In this document: in pieces, positions 37,045-45,991 of the stretch
Layout: each line of letters starts with the position of its first letter
How positions within the stretch are numbered: the first letter of the stretch is position 1
Assembly: GCF_002967765.1 (NCBI RefSeq)
Contig: NZ_PUHY01000010.1
Location: forward strand, 1,116,001-1,180,000
Length of the DNA stretch: 64,000 nucleotides
Direction: 5' to 3'
From: Blastopirellula marina
Lineage (GTDB): Bacteria; Planctomycetota; Planctomycetia; Pirellulales; Pirellulaceae
Position numbers and translations under genes: made by a program
The notes under the pieces: model-generated
Seen by the model: the letters and a program-made list of their open reading frames with translations, nothing else
The model's database searches: none
What the model was told of the DNA's origin: nothing

Positions 37045-37905
37045 TTAGCTACCGGCGATGACCGGGTTGCTAAGGATACCCAGTTTCTCAATTTCCACTT
37101 CTACCACATCTCCCGGTTTGAGAAATACCGGTGGGTTGCGGGCCATGCCGACGCCGGGTGGTGTGCCGGTGTAAATCAAGTCGCCCGGCATCAACGTGCA
37201 GACTTGCGAGAGGTACGAAACCAGGTAGTCAATTCGGAAGATCAACTGCTTGGTCGACGAGTCCTGCATTGTCTCGCCGTTAACGCGACATTGAATTCGC
37301 AAATTGTGGGGGTCTTCAATTTCGTCAGCCGTAACCAATTCGGGACCGAGCGGAGCAAAGCTGTCGAACGACTTACCAAGCAACCACTGCTTGCCGGGCT
37401 TCCCCTTCTGCCAATCGCGTGCGGAAACATCGTGACCAACGGCATAGCCTGCTACGTGATTCATCGCTTCTGACTGAGGGATGTTTTTGCCAGCACGGCC
37501 AATGACGACGACTAGTTCGGCTTCGTAGTCGACTTCTTTGCTCACCGAAGGCAGCTCGATCGGCTGCTCGTTGGCTCTTAAGCAAGTGGGAAACTTATTG
37601 AACACGACCGGTTCGTCTCCCACGATCGCGCCGGTTTCCGCAGCGTGGTCGGCATAGTTCAAACCGATGCACAAAATCTTTTGCGGTTCCACGACAGGCG
37701 GAAGAAGCCGGAGCTTGGCTGGATCAAGCAGCTTGCCAGATTTCGCCGCGTCCGCGATGGCTTCGCGATGCATCGAAAGCATAGGTAGCAGCTGCTTCAT
37801 CTGTGTAGGCAGCAAGGGATCGGCCTTGTGCAAGTCAACATAGCCGTCTTCCCGTGCGACTGCGGTTCGTGGGCCTGTTTCACTTTGATAGCTGATCAGA
37901 CGCAT
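37045..37905 (-). CDS. fumarylacetoacetate hydrolase family protein
   Basis: A metal-dependent C-C bond hydrolase, decarboxylase or isomerase of the FAH family. From the ATG at 37905 it has 286 residues. The family core is clear: KILCIGLNYADHAAETG, then VVFNKFPTCL, then DYEAELVVVIGR, whose acidic residues (Glu-x-Glu) bind the divalent metal, AGYAVGHDVSARDWQ, and PGDLIYTGTPPGVGMARNPPVFLKPGD near the end. A longer frame from 38004 adds 33 residues with no family match. AAAGG lies about 11 bases before the chosen ATG. Substrate cannot be assigned; relatives act on 2-keto-3-deoxy sugar acids, oxaloacetate or acylpyruvates. Confidence 0.9.
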   Translation of the reverse strand: MRLISYQSETGPRTAVAREDGYVDLHKADPLLPTQMKQLLPMLSMHREAIADAAKSGKLLDPAKLRLLPPVVEPQKILCIGLNYADHAAETGAIVGDEPVVFNKFPTCLRANEQPIELPSVSKEVDYEAELVVVIGRAGKNIPQSEAMNHVAGYAVGHDVSARDWQKGKPGKQWLLGKSFDSFAPLGPELVTADEIEDPHNLRIQCRVNGETMQDSSTKQLIFRIDYLVSYLSQVCTLMPGDLIYTGTPPGVGMARNPPVFLKPGDVVEVEIEKLGILSNPVIAGS

Positions 37906-38175
37906 GTCGGTCTTAACCTTTCTTCCTTCGGCAAAGCCGTTGCAAACCACAAGATAGATCTCACACTCAGAACTCAACTTATCGGAAAACTCGTACGTCG
38001 ACAACGAGTCGCAACCGCAGTTGATCCTCGGCTACTCCCATCAGGGAACCGACCAAATGAAATAAATCTCGCTTCTTTGTGCTGGCCAATTTGCGACGCT
38101 ACTGATTTCGACGTACCTTTCAGCGCTAACCAGACTCAAATATCCTATGTAAATCTAGAACGGCAAAGCAATTCC

Positions 38176-40422
38176 ATGTCCATGGAACCGACCTCGAAGC
38201 CCGGCGAGATCCAGCCATCTGAAGGTTCTTTGCAACCAACAGACAGCCAGATTCACGCAATTTCGAATCTCATCGCATGGGCCGACGAGCCAGAATACCC
38301 GGGCCAAGTTGACCAAGAGTTCGACGATTCGGACAACCAACTCATTCAAGTCAGTCTCGGCATTGCTTCTGGACTGTTCTACGCACTGCAAGCCAAGCAT
38401 TTCCCCACCGCTTCTCACTCGCTGCGCGTGGCCAAGATGTGCTCGCGTTGGGCAACCGACCTCGAGCTTGAACCTTTCCAACGCGATCAACTAGAAGTCG
38501 CCGCTCTCCTGCACGATATCGGCAAGATGGGTGTGCCGGACTATGTGCTGACCTGCCCTGGCAAGCTGCCAGCCGAAGAGCAGACCTTGATGGACCGCAG
38601 TAAGGAGATCGGGCTCGAGATTCTATCAGCCTGTTGCGATGGCGAAGAAATCATCGACCTGATCCGTTACAACTTCGCCTGGTACGACGGCAGCCGCGGC
38701 AATTGCGACCGAAAAAAAGATAGTCTTCCGATCGAAGCACGCATGTTGGCGATCGCCGATGCGTATGACTCGATGACCGTTGATCAGATCTTTCGCCGCG
38801 CCCGCTCGAAAGATCGTGCCATGGCCGAACTGGTGTCTTTTGCAGGAACCCAATTCGATCCCGAACTAGTCGGTCATTTTTGCGAGCTACAGTCCCGTAA
38901 CCAGTCCGCAGAGAACGGAGCGACGCGGCATTGGCTGCGTGTCCTTTCCCCGGACGAAGCAAACAAGCATTGGCGATTGAACCAAGCCGGCGTCAATCTC
39001 TCGCGACTGCGGGCAACGTCGGCATATCAAGATAGTCTCGTTCGCCACATTCATGATGCCGTGATCTACCTGGATCTGAACCTGGCCATCGTCGGTTGGA
39101 ATCAGGCCGCCGAACGACTGACTGGCATCAACCGCGAGACCGTCGAAGGGCATCAATGGACGTCCGAACTGCTAGGTCTCGCCGATCAGCAGGGCCGTAG
39201 CTTATCGCAGAAATCGGACCCGGTTCGCCAGGCAATAATGGGCGGTGCACAATCGATGACTCGCCTTTCGATTCGCAACGCCGACAACAAATTCGTCACG
39301 GTTGCTGCCCATGTGGTACCTGTGATTGGTGAGGATGGCAAGGCAATAGGTGCCACCATTCAACTGCACGACACCTCAGGCATGGAATCGCTGGAGGAAC
39401 AAATCGAATCGCTCCATTACCGCGCGACGCGCGACCCGCTCACAGGCCTCGTGAATCGAGCCGAGATGGATCGTTCGTTGGCTGAAATGGTCGATCGTCA
39501 CGCGACCTTAAATAAGGCCTGCAGCGTCATCATCTGCGATATCGACTTCTTCAAGAAGATCAACGATACCTATGGACATCCTGCCGGCGACGAGGCGTTG
39601 ATCGTCTTCGCAAAGCTCCTGGAAACACATGCTCGCTCAGCCGACGTGACGGCTCGTTACGGCGGCGAAGAATTTGTCATCCTTTGTCCAAACTGCGATG
39701 GCCAGTCTGCCTCCAGCTTGGCCGAAGCGATCCGCGCCGAACTTGCCGCAATCCCACTTTCCGCACTGGGTGGCAAAAGCATGACCGCCAGCTTCGGCGT
39801 GACGGAACTGCAACGAGGTGATACGGCTGACACGATCTTGAATCGCGCTGATCGGGCCCTGCTTCAATCGAAGGAAATGGGACGCAATATCGTCACGCAG
39901 ATCGGCGGTGGCTTGTCGGAACCTGTTATTGGGGACCGACGTCATTGGTGGCATCGCATGTTCATGTCGATCGAACCTGAAGTCCTTTTGAAGCGGGCGA
40001 TGAAGACGCGCGTTCCATTGAACCTAGCGGTCGAGAAGATCCGTGGTTTCGTCGCCGATCATCGAGCGGCCGTCTCCGAGGTCAAAGAAGACTCGATCAA
40101 GATGGTCATCGACGGCGAATCGCTGCCGATGCAGCGTCGTAGTTCCGATCGCGCCGTTCCGCTGATCCTCGACTTACAGTTCAGCCCGATTACGGCCGAA
40201 AACGGCAGCCAACACACTAAGGTTCAAATCTCGATCTCACCGCGTCGCAATCGTGATCGACGTAAACGAGATGCGATCGAACGAGCAAGACACATCCTGC
40301 AGAGTTTGCAGTCCTACCTCGTGGCATATGAATTCGTCGACACCACGGTGGCAACCATCGACGAAGGGACCTCATGGTGGAGTCGCATCTGGGGCCGCTC
40401 GAAATCGGGCGAGTCACGTTAG
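38176..40422 (+). CDS. HD-GYP-like / PAS / GGDEF signalling protein
   Basis: A 748-residue probable cytoplasmic c-di-GMP enzyme. Domains: HD-type region (about 55-245) with His81 and HD at 113-114; PAS (about 284-400); GGDEF domain (about 412-570) with an intact GGEEF at 496-500 and an RxxD inhibitory site (RSAD) at 487-490; then an uncharacterised 170-residue C-terminal part with a basic RRNRDRRKRD stretch. The diguanylate cyclase part looks active. In the HD part the HHExxDGxGYP signature is replaced by YNFAWYDGSRGN and the family's middle His by Ser142, so phosphodiesterase activity is doubtful. The frame stays open upstream to 37828 but that overlaps the divergent FAH gene; the ATG at 38176 (or 38182) is chosen. 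Confidence 0.88.
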   Translation: MSMEPTSKPGEIQPSEGSLQPTDSQIHAISNLIAWADEPEYPGQVDQEFDDSDNQLIQVSLGIASGLFYALQAKHFPTASHSLRVAKMCSRWATDLELEPFQRDQLEVAALLHDIGKMGVPDYVLTCPGKLPAEEQTLMDRSKEIGLEILSACCDGEEIIDLIRYNFAWYDGSRGNCDRKKDSLPIEARMLAIADAYDSMTVDQIFRRARSKDRAMAELVSFAGTQFDPELVGHFCELQSRNQSAENGATRHWLRVLSPDEANKHWRLNQAGVNLSRLRATSAYQDSLVRHIHDAVIYLDLNLAIVGWNQAAERLTGINRETVEGHQWTSELLGLADQQGRSLSQKSDPVRQAIMGGAQSMTRLSIRNADNKFVTVAAHVVPVIGEDGKAIGATIQLHDTSGMESLEEQIESLHYRATRDPLTGLVNRAEMDRSLAEMVDRHATLNKACSVIICDIDFFKKINDTYGHPAGDEALIVFAKLLETHARSADVTARYGGEEFVILCPNCDGQSASSLAEAIRAELAAIPLSALGGKSMTASFGVTELQRGDTADTILNRADRALLQSKEMGRNIVTQIGGGLSEPVIGDRRHWWHRMFMSIEPEVLLKRAMKTRVPLNLAVEKIRGFVADHRAAVSEVKEDSIKMVIDGESLPMQRRSSDRAVPLILDLQFSPITAENGSQHTKVQISISPRRNRDRRKRDAIERARHILQSLQSYLVAYEFVDTTVATIDEGTSWWSRIWGRSKSGESR

Positions 40423-40424
40423 CA

Positions 40425-40456
40425 TAAAAAAAGGCCTGCGATTGCAGGCCTTTTTC
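40425..40456. terminator. bidirectional intrinsic terminator
   Basis: Perfect 12-bp stem AAAAAGGCCTGC (40428-40439) and GCAGGCCTTTTT (40444-40455) with a four-base loop. T-runs lie on both strands. It sits between the convergent HD/GGDEF gene (ends 40422) and glyS (ends 40464) and can stop transcription from both sides. Confidence 0.95.
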
Positions 40457-40463
40457 ATTTCGC

Positions 40464-42071
40464 TTAACCGATGAGCTTTCGTAGTTCGTCGGTCAGATCG
40501 TCCGCTTTCACTCGCCACTGATCGAGCGAGTCGCGATGACGAATCGTAACCGTTTGATCCTGCATACTCTCGCCGTCGACGGTAATGCAGAACGGCGTTC
40601 CCGCTTCATCTTGCCGACGATAGCGACGACCAACGGCACCCTTCTCGTCGTAGAAAACGTTCCAGCTCTTCTTGAGCGTCCGGTAAATGTCCTGAGCCAT
40701 TTCCGGCATGCCGTCCTTCTTCACCAATGGGAAGATGGCCGCTTTGATCGGAGCAATGCGCGGATGCAACTTCATCACCGTGCGCGTCTGCATCTTGCCC
40801 TTATCGTCGGGAGCTTCGTCTTCGGTAAACGCTTCACACAAAAATGCCAGCGTTGCGCGGTCGGCACCTGCGGATGGTTCGATCACGTGCGGAACGAAAC
40901 GTTCGCCGCTGATGTCATCACGGTACGACAAGTCCTTGCCGCTACCACGATGCTTTGGCTTTCCTTCTTCGTTCAGCTCGACCGTCATTGGATTAGTCGA
41001 AGGATCGAGCTTGCCTTCCATGTGGCTCCGCAGGTCGAAGTCACCACGGTGGGCAATCCCTTCCAACTCGCCATACTCCCCTTCCGGCAGGAATGGGAAG
41101 GCATATTCAATATCAGCCGTTCCGATCGAATAGTGAGCCAACTCTTCCGGCGTGTGCTCCCGCAAAATGAGCTTTCTCTTGTCTAAGCCCATATCCTGAT
41201 ACCACTGGAAGCGACGTTCACGCCAGTATGTATACCACTCCGGCGACGAAGCTGGATGGCAGAAGAACTCGATCTCCATCTGCTCGAATTCTCGCGAGCG
41301 GAAGGTGAAGTTACGTGGCGTGATCTCGTTGCGGAAGCTTTTGCCGACCTGGGCGATCCCGAAAGGAACCCGTACGCGGCTGCTGTCGACCACGTTCTTG
41401 AAGTTCACGAAGATACCCTGAGCCGTTTCGGGACGCAGAAAGGCCGTATCCGCTTCTCCACCGAGGGCGCCAATCGTTGTCTTGAACATCAGATTGAATT
41501 CGCGCGGCGCGGTCAGCGTGCCCGGTGTCTTCGCGTCGGGGCCGAGCACTTGCTCGAAGTCGTCAACCGTTGTCAACGAAACGAGCGGTCCATCCCACTT
41601 CAGTTCGTCTGCATTCTTGGAACGCATGCCGAAGAACTTGAGGGCCTGACGCTCGATGTCCGCTTCGGGCGATTCCGAATCAGAACCAGCCGTAGCGAAG
41701 ATCTTCTTCCCTTTAGCTTCGACCCAACGACCTTGGATCTGATCGTGTCGGTAACGTTTCTTCGACTCACGGCAGTCGACCATGTAGTCGTGGAACAGAT
41801 CATAGTGGCCCGAGCACTTCCAGACTTGAGGGTGCATGATGATTGTGCAGTCGAGCCCTGTCATTTCGTACGGGCTCGGTGCCCCAGGGAGCTGCGCAAT
41901 GTCGTCGTGCCCTGTGACCATATCTCGCCACCAGGCATCCTTGATGTTTCGTTTCAGCTCGACGCCCAACGGGCCGTAGTCCCAAAATCCGTTGATTCCT
42001 CCATAGATTTCGGATGACTGAAACATGAAACCTCGTCGTTTGCACAACGAGACAAGCTTTTCCATTTCCAT
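40464..42071 (-). CDS. glyS: glycyl-tRNA synthetase, single-chain dimeric type
   Basis: Class II synthetase charging tRNA-Gly, of the alpha2 type also found in eukaryotes and some bacteria rather than the alpha2-beta2 GlyQ/GlyS type. Of 535 residues, the opening KLVSLCKRRGFMFQSSEIYGG is typical, followed by the FWDYGPLGVELKRNI block, RPETAQGIFVNF (motif 2 area), QVGKSFRNEITPRNFTFRSREFEQMEIEFF and a GIAHRGDFDL block, then VIEPSAGADRATLAFL (motif 3). The C-terminal anticodon-binding domain (LHPRIAPIKAAIFPL) ends in TIRHRDSLDQWR. Two in-frame ATGs at 42071 and 42065 are both possible starts. Confidence 0.96.
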   Translation of the reverse strand: MEMEKLVSLCKRRGFMFQSSEIYGGINGFWDYGPLGVELKRNIKDAWWRDMVTGHDDIAQLPGAPSPYEMTGLDCTIIMHPQVWKCSGHYDLFHDYMVDCRESKKRYRHDQIQGRWVEAKGKKIFATAGSDSESPEADIERQALKFFGMRSKNADELKWDGPLVSLTTVDDFEQVLGPDAKTPGTLTAPREFNLMFKTTIGALGGEADTAFLRPETAQGIFVNFKNVVDSSRVRVPFGIAQVGKSFRNEITPRNFTFRSREFEQMEIEFFCHPASSPEWYTYWRERRFQWYQDMGLDKRKLILREHTPEELAHYSIGTADIEYAFPFLPEGEYGELEGIAHRGDFDLRSHMEGKLDPSTNPMTVELNEEGKPKHRGSGKDLSYRDDISGERFVPHVIEPSAGADRATLAFLCEAFTEDEAPDDKGKMQTRTVMKLHPRIAPIKAAIFPLVKKDGMPEMAQDIYRTLKKSWNVFYDEKGAVGRRYRRQDEAGTPFCITVDGESMQDQTVTIRHRDSLDQWRVKADDLTDELRKLIG

Positions 42072-42251
42072 GGCGTCGATTCTGCTTGTGTTTGATGGTT
42101 GGCGTAAGTCGTTAAGCGGTAAACCACTTAGTGTACCGCAGGGGGCCGATCGGCGTCTACGTGGGTCGAAACCCCAAAAATCTCGTATAACGACGCACTT
42201 TCCCTTAGAATTCGGACAGAAATCGCACGAATTGGTTCATAAAGCTCAAAC

Positions 42252-43088
42252 ATGTCAGACGAGCCCGTCAATCCGTTTCAGTCTCCATCGATCGAGGCGA
42301 ATCATTCCGAACCGCCACCGGTTCCACTGCGCAGCACTACCGAATCGTTCGATGCGAACGAGCTCGCCTTGGTGCAGCCGGTGCCTCCTCCCTGGAATGG
42401 ACGGGTGCTGACAAAGTGGCATTTTCTTTGGGCCCATCTCAGTCGTTATTGGATTTACCTGCTACCGACCGCTTTTTTGCTCTATATCGCCTCCCCAGTA
42501 CTCTCGGCTTGGCGAGCTTCCGTCTTCATGCTGGTTACCTTGGTGGCCCTGCTGTTGGTGTGGGGACTATTCATGTTCAGTTCGAACTTGATGGTGCCGT
42601 TTTGGTTTGAAGACCGGTACCTCACTCGCAAGATGCAGCGGGAAGTCCGCGCCCGTCCTGATACGTACATATCGGCACCGAACTCAGTTGGCTGCCAATT
42701 CGTCGCTTGTATTCCGCCAGAGAATTGGAAACGACCGCGACCACAACTTGCGTCCGATGTGGCCATGATGAAAATCGATACCTACGCGTCGACGATCTAC
42801 TTAGAGGGTGATGAATACCGTTACCGCATCCCAGCGGCCAGTCTTACGAACTGCAGCGTACTCCAAGTTACTAAGGGCTGGACCGAGATCTGGCTGCTGC
42901 GTTTGAACTTTCATTCAACAACCGGACCTCAAGAGTTGTTCCTGCGAATTGGTGATGCCGACGCCTTCAACAGCCCCACCAACAGCGGTCGAAAACGGAA
43001 CGCGGAAAAGTATTGGACTCGAATTGTCTTGCTGCAGCGGCAGCGTAGCCAAGCCGTGTCTTCCGATACGAGTGACGGTGACGCATGA
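42252..43088 (+). CDS. NPFxSP membrane protein, paralogue A
   Basis: A 278-residue protein of unknown function. It begins with the motif NPFQSP at 7-12, followed by a disordered Pro/Ser-rich region to about 55. Two membrane helices lie at about 67-86 and 90-110. The soluble C-terminal part contains EGDEYRYRIPAASLTNCSV (RYRIP at 190-194), shared with the next gene as GD-x2-RYRIP-x2-SL-x-N. Short NPF/NPY-SP openings occur in many planctomycete membrane proteins and are of unknown purpose. It overlaps the next gene by 4 bases (ATGA), so the two are translated from one mRNA. No ribosome binding site is clear before the ATG. Confidence 0.75.
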   Translation: MSDEPVNPFQSPSIEANHSEPPPVPLRSTTESFDANELALVQPVPPPWNGRVLTKWHFLWAHLSRYWIYLLPTAFLLYIASPVLSAWRASVFMLVTLVALLLVWGLFMFSSNLMVPFWFEDRYLTRKMQREVRARPDTYISAPNSVGCQFVACIPPENWKRPRPQLASDVAMMKIDTYASTIYLEGDEYRYRIPAASLTNCSVLQVTKGWTEIWLLRLNFHSTTGPQELFLRIGDADAFNSPTNSGRKRNAEKYWTRIVLLQRQRSQAVSSDTSDGDA

Positions 43089-43891
43089 GCACGGAAGAGT
43101 TCAATCCATTTGCTTCCCCCACGGCTGACATTTCGCCGACCAAATCTCCTGAAAAGGACGAGCTTTATCCTCTCGTTCCCACAACCAAGGCCACGATATC
43201 GGAAGTCCCGCCTCCCTTTCGGGGCAAAGCTCGACCGCTGCTTCAGCGTTTCTTACGAAACGCGAGTGAGGGCATCGTCCGGCTAACGTTCGCCCTCCCC
43301 TTTCTGCTGATGTATCTCGTGGTTCCGCAACTCGCTTCGCCCCAGTTCGTGATCGGAGTGGTGGTGGGACTTCCTTTTCTGTGGTTCTTGTCGAAGCTGG
43401 AGAAAGCCACCAACGGACAGCGTTGGTGGGAACCTCGAATGATCGAACAAATCGTACTGCGCGATGACGCTTTGTTTTCGGTTAACGATACACCGTACGA
43501 ACTGATTTATTTGACAACCGGCGAACCGATAAAGCGGCGTTCGTTTCAGCTATTTACGAAGGTGGCCGAGATCAAAGAGGTGGCGTTCATTCGCTTCGAC
43601 AAATCGAACGGCGAAGTGTTGATCGAGGGAGACCTGACGCGATATCGAATCCCCAAGGGGAGTCTGTGGAACGTGGACGTGAAACAGATCTACTTCAATT
43701 CGAGCGAGCGTTCCGTTGTGCGCATGGTCATGGACACGGAGAATGGTCCTACCACGATCAACATATTGTCAACCGACAACGCAACCTGGCGTGATCTCGT
43801 CCGACTCGACACATCCCTAAAGAGCCGCGCCCTAGGCTTGATTGCCAAGATTTACGAAATCAACAACGGTTTGACGACGCCGGAAGTGTGA
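43085..43891 (+). CDS. NPFxSP membrane protein, paralogue B
   Basis: A 268-residue protein related to the gene just upstream. It has NPFASP at 7-12, a disordered stretch to about 55, membrane helices at about 65-82 and 87-103, and a soluble C-terminal region with GEVLIEGDLTRYRIPKGSLWN (RYRIP at 186-190). Overall identity with its neighbour is low outside these motifs, so the duplication is old. The start overlaps the preceding stop by 4 bases, and translation coupling is likely. The C-terminal part may fold as a PH-like beta domain, but this is only inferred from strand pattern. Function unknown. Confidence 0.75.
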   Translation: MSTEEFNPFASPTADISPTKSPEKDELYPLVPTTKATISEVPPPFRGKARPLLQRFLRNASEGIVRLTFALPFLLMYLVVPQLASPQFVIGVVVGLPFLWFLSKLEKATNGQRWWEPRMIEQIVLRDDALFSVNDTPYELIYLTTGEPIKRRSFQLFTKVAEIKEVAFIRFDKSNGEVLIEGDLTRYRIPKGSLWNVDVKQIYFNSSERSVVRMVMDTENGPTTINILSTDNATWRDLVRLDTSLKSRALGLIAKIYEINNGLTTPEV

Positions 43892-43940
43892 GCCGTCCGG
43901 CGTGCGAATCCAGAAACTTCGGCGTTTGCCACCGCTTTGA

Positions 43941-45332
43941 CTAAACGAGCAAATCGTTCCAAGGACCAGTGATCGCGAAGGTGATCCCCGGCGTCTGGAT
44001 GTTGGCGAACAACCACTTTCCGTCAGGGCTGAAGGTAGAACCAGCCCACTCCTTGTCGACAAACGAACCGGTGAGTCCGTTGATTTCACCTCGCAAGACA
44101 ATGTTGTTCTCAGCGAATGTGTTCAAGCGGCCATCTTTGGTAAGCGTCAACATACGTTGCGGCAGTGGATCCTCGCCGGCGTAGTCGTTGTCTTCGCACA
44201 AAATCAAACCACCCTGGGGGCTCACGCACAGGTTATCTGGCATGTTCAGCGTACGTTTGCTGCGCGATTCGTATAGCAGCGTGACCGTTTCTTGACGAGG
44301 ATCGTACTGCCAGATCTGACCTGCCTTGGCCGCACCGCCGTCGGTCGCATCGAAGTAAATCAGCCCGTTGCCGTACCAGCAACCTTCCAATCGCGAGAAG
44401 GTCGAACCACCCAGCTTCTTACCTTGCTCGTAGACCGTTTCCACCTTGGCAGTCGGATCGCTCGACTCGAGCGTTGGGTTGGCGATTCGGTGCCAGCGAA
44501 CTGGGAAGCTGGATCCATCGTGGAAACCACCTTGCAGGTCGGCCTGGCCGACGACTTCCGCGATTTCCAAGGTTCCACCGGCGGCCAACTTGCCTGGCGT
44601 GTTAGGACGGAAGCGGTAGAAACCAGCTTCGCCGGCATCTTCGGTCAGGTAGACGTAGCCTGACTCGCGATCAATGGCGACCGCCTCGTGGACGAAGCGT
44701 CCCATCTCTTTGATCGGTTCGGCGGAAGCCGTTCCTTCTGCGGGAACCTCGAATACCCAACCGTGTGTCTGGCCAAACTTGGCGACATCGTTGCCATCCT
44801 TCTGGTCGACAACCGTTTCTTCACAGGTCAGCCAGCTTCCCCATGGAGTGACACCACCGGCACAATTGCGGACCGTTCCCGAGATCGCACCGTAGCTTTC
44901 AATCCAGCGATCAAGCTTGGTATCGAAGATCAGCTGCGTGCAGCCACCGGTTGCCATGTCGTCGTAAGGACGGCCCTCTTTGAACTGGAAAGGAGTACCG
45001 ACGTTGCTGGTTTCGTGGTTACGCGTCAGCATCAACAGGTTGCCCGACTTGGCAACCACGCCCATCCCGTCGTGCATGGGGGGGGTCGGCTGACCGTCGT
45101 TCATTTCGTCGCCAGTCCATCCGTACGAGATGTAGCGAAACCCTTCCGGCAGTTTCAGTAGCGGCAAGCCTGTCGTCTCGTCCAAAACCGGAGCCAACGG
45201 CATCGATTGCTTGACCTTCTCGCCCAACGCGGTGCGAGCGCCCAACGTGGATAATGCCCCACCGACGGCGAAAGCTCCGAAAACGGAAAAGGTATCGCTC
45301 AGGAACTCACGACGTGATTTAGAGGCAGCCAT
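43941..45332 (-). CDS. PhoX-family (DUF839) Tat-exported protein
   Basis: A 463-residue protein with a twin-arginine signal peptide (SRREFL at 6-11 and a hydrophobic segment to about 35), so it is exported folded, which fits a metal-cofactor protein. The mature part is a PhoX/DUF839 propeller: GVVAKSGNLLMLTRNHE, TGGCTQLIFD, GTVRNCAGGVTPWGSWLTCEETV, GRFVHEAVAIDRESGYVYLTEDAG and LCEDNDYAG. In PhoX these blocks bind Ca and Fe and include an active-site cysteine region (NCAGG-x-TPWGSWLTCEE). Characterised PhoX enzymes are alkaline phosphatases. Activity for this copy is inferred from the family only. A distant link with the pst operon is possible, but it is 10 kb away. Confidence 0.87.
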   Translation of the reverse strand: MAASKSRREFLSDTFSVFGAFAVGGALSTLGARTALGEKVKQSMPLAPVLDETTGLPLLKLPEGFRYISYGWTGDEMNDGQPTPPMHDGMGVVAKSGNLLMLTRNHETSNVGTPFQFKEGRPYDDMATGGCTQLIFDTKLDRWIESYGAISGTVRNCAGGVTPWGSWLTCEETVVDQKDGNDVAKFGQTHGWVFEVPAEGTASAEPIKEMGRFVHEAVAIDRESGYVYLTEDAGEAGFYRFRPNTPGKLAAGGTLEIAEVVGQADLQGGFHDGSSFPVRWHRIANPTLESSDPTAKVETVYEQGKKLGGSTFSRLEGCWYGNGLIYFDATDGGAAKAGQIWQYDPRQETVTLLYESRSKRTLNMPDNLCVSPQGGLILCEDNDYAGEDPLPQRMLTLTKDGRLNTFAENNIVLRGEINGLTGSFVDKEWAGSTFSPDGKWLFANIQTPGITFAITGPWNDLLV

Positions 45333-45451
45333 AGGACGAATCAGGTTGTTTGTAGGGATGGATGTCGATTTCAGAAGTTTCGAAACTTACCGAATCAGCC
45401 CAGGAAGTGACAAGGGACTTAATCATTTCTTAATGGAGTTTTCCTCTTTAC

Positions 45452-45775
45452 TTACGCAGTTGGCACACTGAACTTCAGTCCAACGATGGAAACTGCCAGT
45501 AAAGCGAGGAAAAACAACCGCCAGAGCGACACTGGCTCATTGAGAAGGGTCATCCCCAAGAGAGCTGTGCCCGCGGCCCCGATGCCAACCCAGACGGCAT
45601 AGGCCGTCCCGATGGGCAGTTCTTTGGTTGCCATAGACAGCAAATACATGCTCGCCGCGAGCGTTACCAGGGTAAGAGCGGTTGGCCAGGGCTTGGTAAA
45701 ACCATGGGTGTACTTCAAGCCAACGGCCCAGACAACTTCTAACGAGCCTGCCAATAACAAGATCCACCACGACAT
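45452..45775 (-). CDS. gdx: guanidinium exporter Gdx/SugE (SMR family)
   Basis: Small multidrug resistance family transporter of 107 residues with four membrane helices, exporting guanidinium in exchange for protons as a dual-topology dimer. Glu13 in AGSLEVVWAVGLKYTHGF is the conserved substrate and proton site, and the W-A-V-G-L-K block with TAYAVWVGIGAAGTALLGM is that of the Gdx (formerly SugE) subtype. A GTG in the same frame at 45808 would add 11 residues, but the ATG at 45775 has GGTGGGAG ten bases upstream and gives the family N-terminus MSWWILLL. The guanidine-III aptamer just upstream supports the assignment and indicates induction by guanidine. Confidence 0.95.
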   Translation of the reverse strand: MSWWILLLAGSLEVVWAVGLKYTHGFTKPWPTALTLVTLAASMYLLSMATKELPIGTAYAVWVGIGAAGTALLGMTLLNEPVSLWRLFFLALLAVSIVGLKFSVPTA

Positions 45776-45811
45776 AAGACAATACTCCCACCACACGAGG
45801 TTAAACACTTC

Positions 45812-45856
<45 letters not shown>

Positions 45857-45991
45857 CCTAACAATGGCCGATGCGAGGAATTGTAATTCGAGTCACGGGG
45901 TAATCAACGCCCCTCGCAAAAACGTGGCGGTATTCCGCATTTACTGGGGTACGGCCATAGGCTTTGCCCCACGATTCACCACTCTAAGAGG

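Noticed and set aside
37828-38175. Upstream extension of the HD/PAS/GGDEF frame to 37828
   Set aside because: It would overlap the divergent FAH-family gene and its promoter region, and the extra residues have no domain features.
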